NCBI GenBank assembly: GCA_025362735.1
Contig: JANYFL010000029.1
Location: 54,518 to 118,517 of the forward strand
Length of the DNA stretch: 64,000 nucleotides
Source: Betaproteobacteria bacterium
GTDB lineage: Bacteria; Pseudomonadota; Gammaproteobacteria; Burkholderiales; Burkholderiaceae_D
Reading direction: 5' to 3'
Shown here: piece by piece, positions 50,676 through 60,028 of the stretch
Layout: each line of letters opens with the position of its first letter
How positions within the stretch are numbered: position 1 is the first letter of the stretch
Program-made: the position numbers and the translations under genes
Notes under the pieces: model-generated
Told to the model about the DNA's origin: nothing
Databases searched by the model: none
What the model saw: only the letters and a program-made list of their open reading frames with translations

Positions 50676-51695
50676 ATGAGATACGACACTACCAAAGAAA
50701 AGAGTGCCGAGAATCTGCGCCAAGCCTTGGCATTGATGAATAAACACACGGCGGCGCTGCACCCCATCACCTTTGCGGTTTGGTATGAATATGTGTCCGG
50801 CTGTAATCAGTCTCTCAATAAAGATCTGGAAGAATTGATTCGGGATGGCAGCAAGCTCTCCGAAGAGGCGACGCGTAATCTATACGACCGCCATATCGCC
50901 GAATTGAACGAAACAACGGCCAAGCGGATTCAGGAAGAGCTTCAAAAAATCGTCGAGCAAGTAAAAAAATCCGCTGATTTAACGGGACAAAATGCCAGTA
51001 AATATGGCCAGGGACTGGAAATTCTGGGTCGGGAGTTGGCGCAATCCGAGCCCAATTCCGCACTGACCAAATATGTCGATGTCGCTATCCAGGAAACCAC
51101 TGAAATCAAAGGCGCGCTACAGACTTTTGGCGAAACCCTGAGCGTAACGCGTAGTGAACTGGATCAGTTGCGTGACGAACTGGCGCGTGTGAAGGCCGAA
51201 GTCCTGATTGATGGTTTGACCAGCCTGACTAATCGTCGTGGTTTTGACAAATATATTGATGAGCTGGCTCTCTCTAGCAGTGTGACCGGGATTCCGTTCG
51301 GCATGATCCTGATTGATATTGATCACTTCAAGAAATTGAATGACAACTATGGACACGTTTTTGGTGACCGGGTCCTGCGCGCTTTGGGACAGATCATGAA
51401 AAGCAGTGTCAAAGGTCGAGATATCGTGGCACGTTATGGCGGTGAAGAGTTTGCCGTTTTGTTGCCTGAGACCAATCTTGCCGGAGCCCAATCGCTGGCC
51501 GAACAGCTACGCAGTCATATTGAGCGCGCTCGTATTCGCAAAATGTCTACGGAAGAAACCATCGACGCCATCACCATCTCGGCAGGCGTTGCCGAGTACC
51601 GGACGCGTGAAGATATTTCCGATTTCATCCAGCGTACCGACAAGGCTTTGTATACCGCCAAAGCCGCAGGCCGCAATCAGGTTATTTCGGCTTGA
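50676..51695 (+). CDS. Diguanylate cyclase (GGDEF domain)
   Basis: About 339 residues: an N-terminal helical region (AVWYEYVSG near residue 36, then long amphipathic helices to about 170) and a GGDEF domain with DGLTSLTNRRGFD and the active-site loop ARYGGEEFAVLLPE near 252-265, predicted to make cyclic di-GMP. The product-inhibition RxxD site is degenerate (KGRD). The frame is open from a TTG at 50640 with AGAAAGAG upstream, which would add 12 residues; start choice is uncertain. No membrane segment. Confidence 0.9.
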   Translation: MRYDTTKEKSAENLRQALALMNKHTAALHPITFAVWYEYVSGCNQSLNKDLEELIRDGSKLSEEATRNLYDRHIAELNETTAKRIQEELQKIVEQVKKSADLTGQNASKYGQGLEILGRELAQSEPNSALTKYVDVAIQETTEIKGALQTFGETLSVTRSELDQLRDELARVKAEVLIDGLTSLTNRRGFDKYIDELALSSSVTGIPFGMILIDIDHFKKLNDNYGHVFGDRVLRALGQIMKSSVKGRDIVARYGGEEFAVLLPETNLAGAQSLAEQLRSHIERARIRKMSTEETIDAITISAGVAEYRTREDISDFIQRTDKALYTAKAAGRNQVISA

Positions 51696-51711
51696 TGAGT
51701 CCCAATAGGCA

Positions 51712-52224
51712 TCAAGCCTTGCAATCCATCGCATAGTCTTCTTCCGCCCGTTTCAATCGGGTGCGCTGTTGGGTTGCATTCTTCCCGAACGTGGTACTGA
51801 GGTCTTCACGCTCCCGCCTGATTTTCACTTCAAGTTTTGCGCATTGTTTTTGCCGCGTCGATTTTTCCTGGCGGACTTTTTTCTGATTCGCCTCAGCCTG
51901 CTTGCGCTCCTTTTCATAAGCATCTTCAATCTGTTTCAACTGGTGCTTTTCGGCCTTGGCGCGTTCAATGGCTGCCGCTTTATCGGCATCGGTAGGATTG
52001 GCAGGATCGATGCTCAGTGAACGCTCCTTGCCGTTAAGACAGGGCTTGTCCGAGTAAGAAATTACAATGCCAACTTCGCAGCGATAAGTCGTGACGGCGA
52101 TTGAATCGGTCGATGAAAGCGTGAGGACAATCAACAGCGCTATGGCAGCCGTGGTGAATAAACCGGAGCGCGCAGTTGATAACGCGATACTGCTATTCGG
52201 GTGCCTTGGCAGATCGAGACCCAT
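51712..52224 (-). CDS. DUF4124-like membrane/periplasmic protein
   Basis: A 170-residue protein with one hydrophobic helix at about 22-42 (FTTAAIALLIVLTLSS) as signal or anchor, a short TTYRCEVGIVISYSDKPC segment typical of DUF4124 proteins, then a long charged helix with a final cysteine. It starts inside the end of the DUF2069 gene, overlapping by 32 bases. Function unknown. Confidence 0.6.
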   Translation of the reverse strand: MGLDLPRHPNSSIALSTARSGLFTTAAIALLIVLTLSSTDSIAVTTYRCEVGIVISYSDKPCLNGKERSLSIDPANPTDADKAAAIERAKAEKHQLKQIEDAYEKERKQAEANQKKVRQEKSTRQKQCAKLEVKIRREREDLSTTFGKNATQQRTRLKRAEEDYAMDCKA

Positions 52225-52603
52225 GCTTTGCTCTTATTTTATAGGGGCGCAAATATAAGACGACACAAATAAAATACACGACTGACAACACAACTTCAAT
52301 CCACCCCAGCGTGGCGGACAGGCCGAGGTCACTGGTGGCGCGCACGATGCCTTCGGTGAAGTAAAGCAAGATCAACATCGAAGACCATTGCAGCGTGTAG
52401 ACATCCCGGCGCAAAAGGCCCCGCAAAGGCAATATCAGCGGAATAATCTTGAGGGCCAAAAACGAACCGCCCGGACGTAACGGAGCGAGCCAGAGTTCCC
52501 AGGCCAGACCAAGCAGGATCAGCGCGCACAAACTCGTTACGGCACCTAGATGCAGCGCGCGTCCTGAAGCCATTGCAGAGTCTGGTTGGGTTGAAGAAGT
52601 CAC
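52193..52603 (-). CDS. DUF2069 membrane protein
   Basis: A 136-residue protein with four hydrophobic helices; LALKIIPLILPLRGLLRRDVYTLQWSSM-type centre is the DUF2069 signature. It is downstream of wrbA on the same strand, the family's usual position in betaproteobacteria. Function unknown. Confidence 0.8.
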   Translation of the reverse strand: MTSSTQPDSAMASGRALHLGAVTSLCALILLGLAWELWLAPLRPGGSFLALKIIPLILPLRGLLRRDVYTLQWSSMLILLYFTEGIVRATSDLGLSATLGWIEVVLSVVYFICVVLYLRPYKIRAKHGSRSAKAPE

Positions 52604-52624
52604 GGATGCCGCGTTATGCCTAAA

Positions 52625-53269
<645 letters not shown>

Positions 53270-53285
53270 TTATAGAGTGCTGATA

Positions 53286-53564
53286 GGGCCTGTTCACACT
53301 AAAACCATGCACACGTTACCCACAGAAAGTCCGCAGTCAAGGCGCGGAGAGGAAGTAAAGCTGATTGCCTTGCGACGATCCGCAACGCCGGATGTGGGCT
53401 TTCTGGGGGATAACCCTTCGGGGCGGGGAACCATGCGGGCACATGGCAGTGTTGCAAGCTCCTTGTTTGGAATAACCAAACCGCGTCGCTCGCGCCCGAA
53501 TTGGCCATATGAGCTGCACCCGCAGCTTCCCCGCCGTGTGTATGGTTTTAGTGTGAACAGGCCC
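53286..53564. mobile_element. 279-bp MITE-like element with 29-bp terminal inverted repeats
   Basis: The ends 53286-53314 and 53536-53564 are inverted repeats of 29 bases with a single mismatch, starting GGGCCTGTTCACACTAAAAC. Each end is bordered by TA (53284-53285 and 53565-53566), as expected for a TA target duplication of the IS630/Tc1-mariner type. There is no transposase gene; an interior open frame of about 100 codons has no ribosome-binding site and runs through both repeats. The element sits between the divergent wrbA and yihY starts, ending 19 bases before yihY. Confidence 0.85.
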
Positions 53565-53583
53565 TAGATAGACTGCATGACCG

Positions 53584-54849
53584 ATGCTCAAGAAACTCCC
53601 GCTACGATTGATTGACTGGTTGTACAACGCGCGTGACGTGTTGCTTTTTGCTACCCGTCGCGCCCGTGATGAGCGGATCGCACAAGTAGCAAGCAGTCTG
53701 ACGTTTACCAGCATTCTGTCGCTGGTGCCGCTCTTCACCATTGTCGGCGCGGTGCTGACGGCCTTGCCGATTTTCGACCAGATGCAAATCAATCTGCGCG
53801 AATGGATGGGACAGAACCTGATTCCGGGCGCCATTTCCGACACCATTTTTCGCTATCTCAATCAGTTCGCTTCCAAGGCGCGCGGACTGACACTGGTGGG
53901 TGTGCTGATTCTGGTCATTACCGCGTTTTCGACGGTGCTCACCATTGACCGGGCGCTCAACAAAATCTGGCGCGTGCGTCGCCCGCGTGCGCTGTCGCGC
54001 CGGGTGCTGGTTTACTGGGCGGTGCTCACTGTCGGCCCGATCCTGCTCGCCTCCAGCCTCACGCTGACGACTTATCTGGTTAATTTGTCGGGTGGCATGG
54101 GCACGAATCCGCCTTTATTGATCCGCTTCATCGCCGATTGGGTGCCATTGATTCTGATGACCCTGGCCTATGCCGCGCTCTACGTTTATGTTCCGAATCG
54201 CTACGTCGCCTGGCGCGACGCATTGATTGGCGGGCTTTGCGCCGCTATTGCATTCGAATTGACGAAGCGCGGATTCGCTGCCTACTTTGCCCACTTTCGC
54301 AGTTTTACGGCGATTTATGGTGCGCTGAGCGCCTTGCCGATTTTTCTGCTCTGGATTTATCTGAGCTGGCTGATTACCTTGATCGGCGCCACGATTGCCG
54401 CCAGTCTTCCGACCCTCTATGACCGCAACTGGAATCGCGGCACTGCCCCGGGTCAGGACTTTGCCGATGCGCTGCGCATTCTGCGCGCCCTTCACCATGC
54501 GCGCAAGAATCGACTACCTGGATTGTCCGCCCACGACATCCGCGAACAGGCCCGTCTGGGCTGGGACGAAGCAGATCATTTCTTGCATGAACTCGAAGCC
54601 GAGGGCCTGATCGTCCGCAGCCGCTTGATTACCAGTCATGGCTCAACGCGCAATGCGGATGACGATTTATGGTTATTTGCGGCCGATTCCAGAGTCGTCA
54701 AACTCGAACGGCTTTTTCGCCTGTTTGCCTTTGATGGTAAACGTGTTGCGCGGGTAGGGCTAGCCATGGATGATCCGCTGGCCGAAACACTGCGATCCAC
54801 TCGCCCGGAAAATGCCGAGCTGACCCTGGAACAGGTTTGGAATCCCTGA
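53584..54849 (+). CDS. YihY/UPF0761 family inner membrane protein
   Basis: A 421-residue protein with six predicted membrane helices in residues 30-280. AASSL-type QVASSLTFTSILSLVPLFTI, RALNKIWRVRRPR and SFTAIYGALSALPIFLLWIYLSW are YihY family marks. The family was once named ribonuclease BN, which is now regarded as wrong. A soluble C-terminal part of about 130 residues has a winged-helix look (LSAHDIREQARLGWDEADHF). Pairing with wrbA is conserved in the order. Confidence 0.85.
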   Translation: MLKKLPLRLIDWLYNARDVLLFATRRARDERIAQVASSLTFTSILSLVPLFTIVGAVLTALPIFDQMQINLREWMGQNLIPGAISDTIFRYLNQFASKARGLTLVGVLILVITAFSTVLTIDRALNKIWRVRRPRALSRRVLVYWAVLTVGPILLASSLTLTTYLVNLSGGMGTNPPLLIRFIADWVPLILMTLAYAALYVYVPNRYVAWRDALIGGLCAAIAFELTKRGFAAYFAHFRSFTAIYGALSALPIFLLWIYLSWLITLIGATIAASLPTLYDRNWNRGTAPGQDFADALRILRALHHARKNRLPGLSAHDIREQARLGWDEADHFLHELEAEGLIVRSRLITSHGSTRNADDDLWLFAADSRVVKLERLFRLFAFDGKRVARVGLAMDDPLAETLRSTRPENAELTLEQVWNP

Positions 54850-55014
54850 ATAGAGCATCTGGAAAAATAGTAAAACTGCCCCGGAATGATGACCGTCAGC
54901 CCGGACTCAGACTAGAATGCCAACATAAGCATTGCAAACCACAGCAGCAGATTTACAATTGAGTTCATCCAACGAACTTATCTAACCGAGCACTACATAA
55001 CAAGAGGGAAAAAC

Positions 55015-55461
55015 ATGCTGGTCAGCGAAATTCTGAAATTGAAAGGCAACACGCTCTACGCCGTTTCCCCGGATTCGGCGCTGTCTGATGCGGTCGACAC
55101 CATGGCCGAAAAGGATATTGGTTCGCTGGTGGTGATTTCACAGGGCGATGTCGTGGGCATGCTGACTTTCCGCGAAATCATCAAGACCTTGCATAAACAA
55201 GGCGGTGTGGTGGGTACGGTTCTGGTTCGCGCCGTCATGGATGACGAGCCCCTGATCTGTACGCCAAGCACCGATGTCAACGATGTGCGGCGCATGATGC
55301 TGGAACGTCATACTCGCTATCTGCCGGTGATGGATGGCAAGGTACTGCATGGCGTGATTTCTTTTTATGACGTAGCCAAGGCCGTTTTCGAAGCGCAGAA
55401 TTTCGAAAACAAAATGCTCAAGGCGTATATCCGCGACTGGCCGACGGAAGAACAAAGCTGA
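55015..55461 (+). CDS. CBS-domain protein
   Basis: A 148-residue protein made of a pair of CBS domains (SDAVDTMAEKDIGSLVVIS near 24-42 and VRRMMLERHTRYLPVMDG near 92-109), which in general bind adenosine ligands. No catalytic domain is attached. AAGAGGGAAAAAC precedes the ATG. It lies 27 bases upstream of the LplT-PlsC fusion. Confidence 0.88.
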   Translation: MLVSEILKLKGNTLYAVSPDSALSDAVDTMAEKDIGSLVVISQGDVVGMLTFREIIKTLHKQGGVVGTVLVRAVMDDEPLICTPSTDVNDVRRMMLERHTRYLPVMDGKVLHGVISFYDVAKAVFEAQNFENKMLKAYIRDWPTEEQS

Positions 55462-55488
55462 AAGTACAGTTTCAGTTCTAGTCAATTG

Positions 55489-57426
55489 ATGCGCGAAACT
55501 TCGCAGACGGATCAGGCCGAGACTGATCCACTTAAGCACTCCCAATTCTCTCTTCTCGGTGAACGGCGCTTTGCGCCGTTTTTCTTGACCCAGTTTCTGG
55601 GCGCGGCCAACGACAATATTTTCAAGATTGCTTTCACCGGCCTGGTGACTTATCACACGGCAATGTTTGAAGGCGTTGATGCCAAGACCGCTGCTTTTCT
55701 CATATCGGCAATTTTCATTGCACCGTTTGTGCTGTTCTCGGCCACGTCCGGGCAGATCGCAGACAAGTTCGACAAAGCGCGTGTGATGCGTCTGGTCAAG
55801 TCACTCGAAATTGCCATCATGCTGTTGGGCGCGGTGGGATTTATTGCCCACAACGCGCTGCTTTTGTACACCGGCACTTTTCTGATGGGTCTGCATTCCA
55901 CCCTGTTCGGCCCCGTCAAGTACGCGTATTTGCCGCAACAGCTCCGGCCCGAAGAACTGGTCGGCGGCAACGGCATGATCGAGATGGGCACCTTTGTGGC
56001 CATTCTGCTTGGCACCATCATTGGCGGCACACTGGCCGATATCGAAGCCAACGGCCCCGTGTGGATTGCAGCGGTATGTCTGCTGGTTGCGGTCCTGGGC
56101 CGCACCACCGCGGCGTTCATTCCGGCGACACCATCGCAGCAACCCGATCTGCGCATCAACTGGAATCCGTTCAGTGAAACCTGGCGCAATCTGGTCATCG
56201 CCAAAGGCAATCGCACGGTGTTTCTTTCCATGCTCGGCATCTCATGGCTATGGTTTTTCGGTGCGACCTTTCTCACTTCGTTTTTCAATTTCTCCAAAGA
56301 CGTACTCGGCGGCAATCCGCAAGTGGTCACCTTGTTACTGGCGCTGTTTTCCATCGGCGTGGGTATCGGTTCCTTGCTGTGCGAACGCATGTCGGGCGAT
56401 AAAGTCGAGATCGGCCTTGTGCCATTCGGCTCGATCGGCATGACTATATTTGCGGTCGATCTTTATTTCGCCTCGCACCAGCTTGCTCCGGCCAGCGAGT
56501 TGATGGGTGTCACGGCTTTTCTCAACATGCCACAACACTGGCGGGTGATGGCGGACCTGCTGCTGCTCTCCATGTTTGCCGGTTTTTATAGTGTGCCCTT
56601 GTACGCATTGATTCAAAGCCGCTGCCAGCCGACGCACCGTGCCCGCATCATCGCTGCCAACAATATTCTGAATGCGCTGTTCATGATCGTCTCTTCACTG
56701 ATGGCGATGGTGCTGTTCAGTTTCAATTTCACGATTCCGCAACTGTTTCTGGTCACCGGTCTGCTCAATGCCGTGGTCGCCATCTACATCTACACACTGG
56801 TGCCCGAATTCCTGATGCGTTTCCTGTCATGGCTGCTGATCCATACGGTCTATCGCGTCCGCACGATCAACGCCGGACATATTCCGCATGAAGGTGCCGC
56901 GGTTCTGGTCTGCAATCACGTCAGCTTTGTCGATGCCGTTGTCCTGATGGCTGAGAGTCCGCGTCCGATCCGCTTCGTGATGGATCACCGTATCTTCAAA
57001 GTACCGGTACTGTCGTTCATCTTCCGCACCGCCCGCGCCATTGCCATCGCGCCCGCCAAGGAAGATCCGAACATGCTCGCCAAGGCCAATGAACTGATTG
57101 ACGAAGCACTGGCCGATGGCGATCTGGTCTGCATTTTCCCCGAAGGCCGCATCACCGATACCGGCGAACTCTATCCCTTCAAATCCGGTATCGCCCGCAT
57201 CATCGAACGCAACCCGGTTCCCGTGATTCCCGTAGCGTTGCGTGGTTTATGGGGCAGCTGGTTTTCGCGTTTCCAGGGAACCGCATTTACCAGTTTGCCC
57301 CGACCTTTGAGACGAGGCTGGTCAAGCCGATTAGAACTGGTCGTCGGCGAACCCGTACCACCGCAAGACGTGACGCCGGAAAATTTGCAGGAAACGGTGT
57401 TGAAGCTGCGTGGCAGCTGGAAATAG
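55489..57426 (+). CDS. LplT-type MFS transporter fused to PlsC acyltransferase
   Basis: A 645-residue two-domain protein. Residues 15-430 are a 12-helix MFS domain of the lysophospholipid-flippase LplT type (FLTQFLGAANDNIFK near the start). Residues 440-645 are a PlsC acyltransferase with NHVSFVDAVVL (HX4D), FVMDHRIF and FPEGRITDTGEL. E. coli has LplT and the acyltransferase/acyl-ACP synthetase Aas as two proteins; here transporter and acyltransferase are fused and the AMP-ligase half of Aas is absent. The likely role is flipping lysophospholipids inward and re-acylating them, with acyl groups from another source. Confidence 0.85.
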   Translation: MRETSQTDQAETDPLKHSQFSLLGERRFAPFFLTQFLGAANDNIFKIAFTGLVTYHTAMFEGVDAKTAAFLISAIFIAPFVLFSATSGQIADKFDKARVMRLVKSLEIAIMLLGAVGFIAHNALLLYTGTFLMGLHSTLFGPVKYAYLPQQLRPEELVGGNGMIEMGTFVAILLGTIIGGTLADIEANGPVWIAAVCLLVAVLGRTTAAFIPATPSQQPDLRINWNPFSETWRNLVIAKGNRTVFLSMLGISWLWFFGATFLTSFFNFSKDVLGGNPQVVTLLLALFSIGVGIGSLLCERMSGDKVEIGLVPFGSIGMTIFAVDLYFASHQLAPASELMGVTAFLNMPQHWRVMADLLLLSMFAGFYSVPLYALIQSRCQPTHRARIIAANNILNALFMIVSSLMAMVLFSFNFTIPQLFLVTGLLNAVVAIYIYTLVPEFLMRFLSWLLIHTVYRVRTINAGHIPHEGAAVLVCNHVSFVDAVVLMAESPRPIRFVMDHRIFKVPVLSFIFRTARAIAIAPAKEDPNMLAKANELIDEALADGDLVCIFPEGRITDTGELYPFKSGIARIIERNPVPVIPVALRGLWGSWFSRFQGTAFTSLPRPLRRGWSSRLELVVGEPVPPQDVTPENLQETVLKLRGSWK

Positions 57427-57461
57427 AAGCAGGAAGTCGCAGAAAAAGAAACCGACCCTGG

Positions 57462-57496
57462 CCTAAAATTTTAGATTCCATCCGTAAAATTTTAGG
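57462..57496. repeat. 12-bp AT-rich inverted repeat
   Basis: CCTAAAATTTTA (57462-57473) is perfectly inverted at 57485-57496 with an 11-base loop, 36 bases after the LplT-PlsC stop. Each arm is itself nearly palindromic. It may end that transcript, although no T-run follows, and marks the left edge of the cassette region. Confidence 0.5.
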
Positions 57497-57558
57497 CGTC
57501 CCTAAAATGGGATGCCAATAAAAATTCTTTACGATTCAATAGGCAAACGAAAAAGAAA

Positions 57559-57587
57559 TTGACATAGGTAACTTCAGTACATATCTT
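57559..57587 (+). promoter_or_regulatory. Pc-like promoter upstream of the first cassette
   Basis: A perfect TTGACA (57559-57564), 17-base spacer and TATCTT (57582-57587) lie 30 bases upstream of the first cassette gene, pointing into the array. In classical integrons the Pc promoter lies in the integrase/attI region; here no integrase is seen. Confidence 0.6.
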
Positions 57588-57616
57588 CATGGTTCTCTAA
57601 ATTACGTTAGCCCGCT

Positions 57617-58339
57617 ATGACCCATCCGGAACATGAGCCAGATCTGATCGCCGAGTCGCAGCGTCTTTGTCGCGAGCTTGAACAGGCGCTGTCGCACATC
57701 CACGCGCCATCGACCGACGCAACATTTACAGCTGTCTCAGGTCGATCAATCACAGTGAAGATTCCAACCAAACTAGCTGCGGTCGAAGGTTCGCTCTCAT
57801 GGCGTGCACATGACTTCGCGGCTCTAGCCTGCGACCTCTTCGAGCGAAAGCGTGTTGTGCCCGGAGCAGTCATCGCACGATCTCTGATGGAAACGACGGC
57901 TCTCTTCTACCTCGTGCAGCGGAAGGCTACACAGGCACTCGCTCAAAGAAATCTTCGTGACCTTGATGCTTTCCTCATTCGGTGTATGTCCGGAAATCGA
58001 CTTGCTAAGGGCGATCCAGACTCGCCAAACATCTTGACTGCGATTCAAGCAATCGACAAAGAACCTGGATGTGAGAAGTATGCCGACTTCTATGCGTCGC
58101 TCAGTGAGTTTGCTCATCCGAATGCCCTGGGCAGTTTCTACGCTTACTCGTCCTTTGACAGCGCGAGTCGCGCTATCTGGTTTGGGCGCAATCGTGGCCT
58201 TACGCGTGGAGAGGACTTGGCATTTGCGGTTGTTTTCGCACTCGAAGTCTTGGCCGAGTTCATGGCTCGTGCCAAAGCTGCGATGCCAGCCGTGGTGGAA
58301 TTAGCGAAAGAGACGTACGCAGATGAAGAAACGGGCTAA
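57617..58339 (+). CDS. Cassette gene 1: protein of unknown function
   Basis: A 240-residue soluble protein. A VIARSLMETTALFYLVQRKA helix near 86-105 and SEFAHPNALGSFYAY near 157-171 resemble DUF5677-like, all-helical proteins of unknown function; this is a weak call. The ATG stands 4 bases after the core box GTTAGCC (57606-57612), and the stop codon lies within the complementary box GGCTAAC (58334-58340), the expected anatomy of an integron cassette. Confidence 0.75.
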   Translation: MTHPEHEPDLIAESQRLCRELEQALSHIHAPSTDATFTAVSGRSITVKIPTKLAAVEGSLSWRAHDFAALACDLFERKRVVPGAVIARSLMETTALFYLVQRKATQALAQRNLRDLDAFLIRCMSGNRLAKGDPDSPNILTAIQAIDKEPGCEKYADFYASLSEFAHPNALGSFYAYSSFDSASRAIWFGRNRGLTRGEDLAFAVVFALEVLAEFMARAKAAMPAVVELAKETYADEETG

Positions 58340-58391
58340 CCCGTCATTCCAGCGGACCGCCTTCGGCGGCCGCTGAATTCTCACGTTAGGC
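58334..58391 (+). other. attC-like site 1
   Basis: It runs from GGCTAAC (58334-58340) to GTTAGGC (58385-58391), 58 bases. The centre CAGCGG-A-CCGCC / GGCGG-CCGCTG forms a hairpin with one unpaired adenine, like the extrahelical bases of known attC sites. The left box complements the box that begins cassette 1. Confidence 0.85.
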
Positions 58392-58397
58392 CCACCA

Positions 58398-58844
58398 ATG
58401 GACTTGTCTTGCATCTCCAGCGCGCCGTTTCAGGAAGAGACGCATTCACAATGCAAATGTTGCGGTCGACCAATGCACACTGGTGCAGGCGACCTACTAT
58501 TGCACGGTCGCCCAATCGCTGACTACTGGTACCAGTGGACCGATGGGCACGAGGGTCGCTTCTACATAGCTGTCTGTCCTCGTGATCCAAACGGCGAACC
58601 TATAGAAGGTGCAGGTGTCGTTGTCATATCGGCGTACCAAGACGACGAGAATGTCATCTATTCGGTTCTTGAGCCAGCTGATTCGCCTTGGTCTGACTTT
58701 GGAGCTTACGGCCCAGTCCTCTCGCGAGCTACAGCGCTCGGGAGCGATTGGAGTCCTGGACTGTTTGAACTCGTTGATGCAGTTGCGGCCAAAGAGCCTC
58801 GGTTAGCCGCACGCATCCTCAATCCCTTGGAGGGTCTGAATTGA
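58398..58844 (+). CDS. Cassette gene 2: protein of unknown function with N-terminal Cys motif
   Basis: A 148-residue protein starting 6 bases after the core box GTTAGGC. HSQCKCCGRPM near residues 16-26 could hold a metal with a CxCC arrangement; the rest (RFYIAVCPRD, VISAYQDDENVIYSVLEP) looks like a small alpha/beta domain. No family recognised. The complementary box GCCTAAC lies 13 bases after the stop. Confidence 0.75.
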   Translation: MDLSCISSAPFQEETHSQCKCCGRPMHTGAGDLLLHGRPIADYWYQWTDGHEGRFYIAVCPRDPNGEPIEGAGVVVISAYQDDENVIYSVLEPADSPWSDFGAYGPVLSRATALGSDWSPGLFELVDAVAAKEPRLAARILNPLEGLN

Positions 58845-58857
58845 GCGTTCGTCATCG

Positions 58858-58947
58858 GCCTAACAATTCCGTCGAGGTCGCTTCACTTCGTTCCGCTGGA
58901 CTCCGGCAAGCTGCGCTTGCCTACGCCCCTCACGTCAAACGTTATGT
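58858..58947 (+). other. attC-like site 2
   Basis: From GCCTAAC (58858-58864) to GTTATGT (58941-58947), 90 bases. It contains the hairpin GGCAAGC-TGC-GCTTGCC. Its left box complements GTTAGGC at the start of cassette 2. Confidence 0.8.
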
Positions 58948-58963
58948 TTCTTTGGAAGCACAT

Positions 58964-59512
58964 ATGAAGCTTGCGATCGCGCTCGTATTGTTCCTCGCAG
59001 CTTCTGTCAGTGCTTGCGCAAACCCGCTCAATCGGGCCACGTCTGATAACTATGCTGAAACTTGCGCGGTTGCTGAGAGCAATGGTCGCCTCGAAGTAGC
59101 TGAGGAAGCTTGTTACAGGGCTCTCGTTAATGTTGATTGGGGAAATCTTGGTTCGGAGTTGAAATCGGAAAGGCTTTACAACCTGGGCAGGATCAAGCGG
59201 CAGCTTGCCAAGTTCTCTGAAGCGGAGCAACTATTTAGAGAGTCATTGTCAATCGAAGAAAAGCTTTCCGGTGCATCCGGAGTCAAAGTCGGTCGGCGAC
59301 TTGTCGAGCTTTCAGTAAGTCTCGCAGCTCAAGATAAGTGGCTTGAAGGCGTGCAGTTTCTCGACCAACTGTTACCTATTGCTGATCAGTTTTCTGGTCG
59401 GGAGCGTGCTTATACCGCAATGGTTCTTGCTCAGTACAGCAAACATCTAAAGAGCACGAATGAGGTGGCGACCGCTGAGCGCTTTGAAGCAAAAGCTTCG
59501 GCGCTTCGGTGA
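58964..59512 (+). CDS. Cassette gene 3: TPR-like lipoprotein
   Basis: A 182-residue protein with a lipoprotein signal peptide (KLAIALVLFLAASVSAC, lipobox VSAC, Cys18). The mature part has helix pairs typical of tetratricopeptide repeats (LYNLGRIKRQLAKFSEAEQL near 77-96). The frame is open from 58841, but the ATG at 58964 with GGAAG is inside the cassette boundary set by GTTATGT (58941-58947), and an upstream start would read through attC site 2. Confidence 0.75.
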   Translation: MKLAIALVLFLAASVSACANPLNRATSDNYAETCAVAESNGRLEVAEEACYRALVNVDWGNLGSELKSERLYNLGRIKRQLAKFSEAEQLFRESLSIEEKLSGASGVKVGRRLVELSVSLAAQDKWLEGVQFLDQLLPIADQFSGRERAYTAMVLAQYSKHLKSTNEVATAERFEAKASALR

Positions 59513-59519
59513 AGAAAAA

Positions 59520-59600
59520 ACATAACATGTCGGTCAACATCGCTCCCTTCGGTCGCTCGGACCTGCCGCAAGCGGCAGGCCTGTTACCTCTACGTTAGGG
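59520..59600 (+). other. attC-like site 3
   Basis: From ACATAAC (59520-59526) to GTTAGGG (59594-59600), 81 bases, with the hairpin CCTGCCGC-AA-GCGGCAGG. The left box is unusual (ACATAAC) yet exactly complements the equally unusual GTTATGT that begins cassette 3. Confidence 0.85.
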
Positions 59601-59603
59601 CAT

Positions 59604-59936
59604 ATGAAGCGCAAGGCCATAATAGTTGCCGTCGCATTAGTCGTTAACGCAGTGATACTCGTTATCGCAGCAGAGCCATACGGTGTAGCGTACTTCGAAA
59701 ACAGCCCAGCGCTTCTGGGGAACGATGGAACTCGGTCGAGCTTCACCATGCTACCGAAGAGCCTTGAGTCCTGCACCTGTGACGACAAGCTTCTACTTGC
59801 AGCATTGGAGCGTGCGGACGCGGTCGCACGGTTGGATATTCTCAGAAAAATAAGTGTCACAATTTACGGTCTACTTGCATTACCCCTTTTCAACATTGCA
59901 ACTCTCATGTGGGTGCTCTTCAAACGTGAGCCCTAA
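59604..59936 (+). CDS. Cassette gene 4: two-helix membrane protein of unknown function
   Basis: A 110-residue protein with an N-terminal hydrophobic helix (AIIVAVALVVNAVILVIAA) and a second near the C-terminus (IYGLLALPLFNIATLMWVLF); the loop between contains SCTCDD. The ATG is 3 bases after GTTAGGG, and the stop codon lies in the complementary CCCTAAC (59931-59937). No family recognised. Confidence 0.7.
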   Translation: MKRKAIIVAVALVVNAVILVIAAEPYGVAYFENSPALLGNDGTRSSFTMLPKSLESCTCDDKLLLAALERADAVARLDILRKISVTIYGLLALPLFNIATLMWVLFKREP

Positions 59937-60020
59937 CCAGCGAATCAAGCCCGCACGTTTCACGTGCTCGACTCGCAAAACTCTACGCGTTTTGCTCGCG
60001 TCTTATTCGCTGCGTTAGGG
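59931..60020 (+). other. attC-like site 4
   Basis: From CCCTAAC (59931-59937) to GTTAGGG (60014-60020), 90 bases. Arms CAGCGAATCAAG and CTTATTCGCTG pair, with inner hairpins GCACG/CGTGC and GCAAAAC/GCGTTTTGC. The clearest attC-like structure in the array. Confidence 0.9.
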
Positions 60021-60028
60021 CGCAAACA

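Noticed and set aside
58841..58963. Upstream extension of cassette gene 3
   Set aside because: The frame is open but would read through attC-like site 2; the lipoprotein signal peptide and GGAAG ribosome-binding site support the ATG at 58964.
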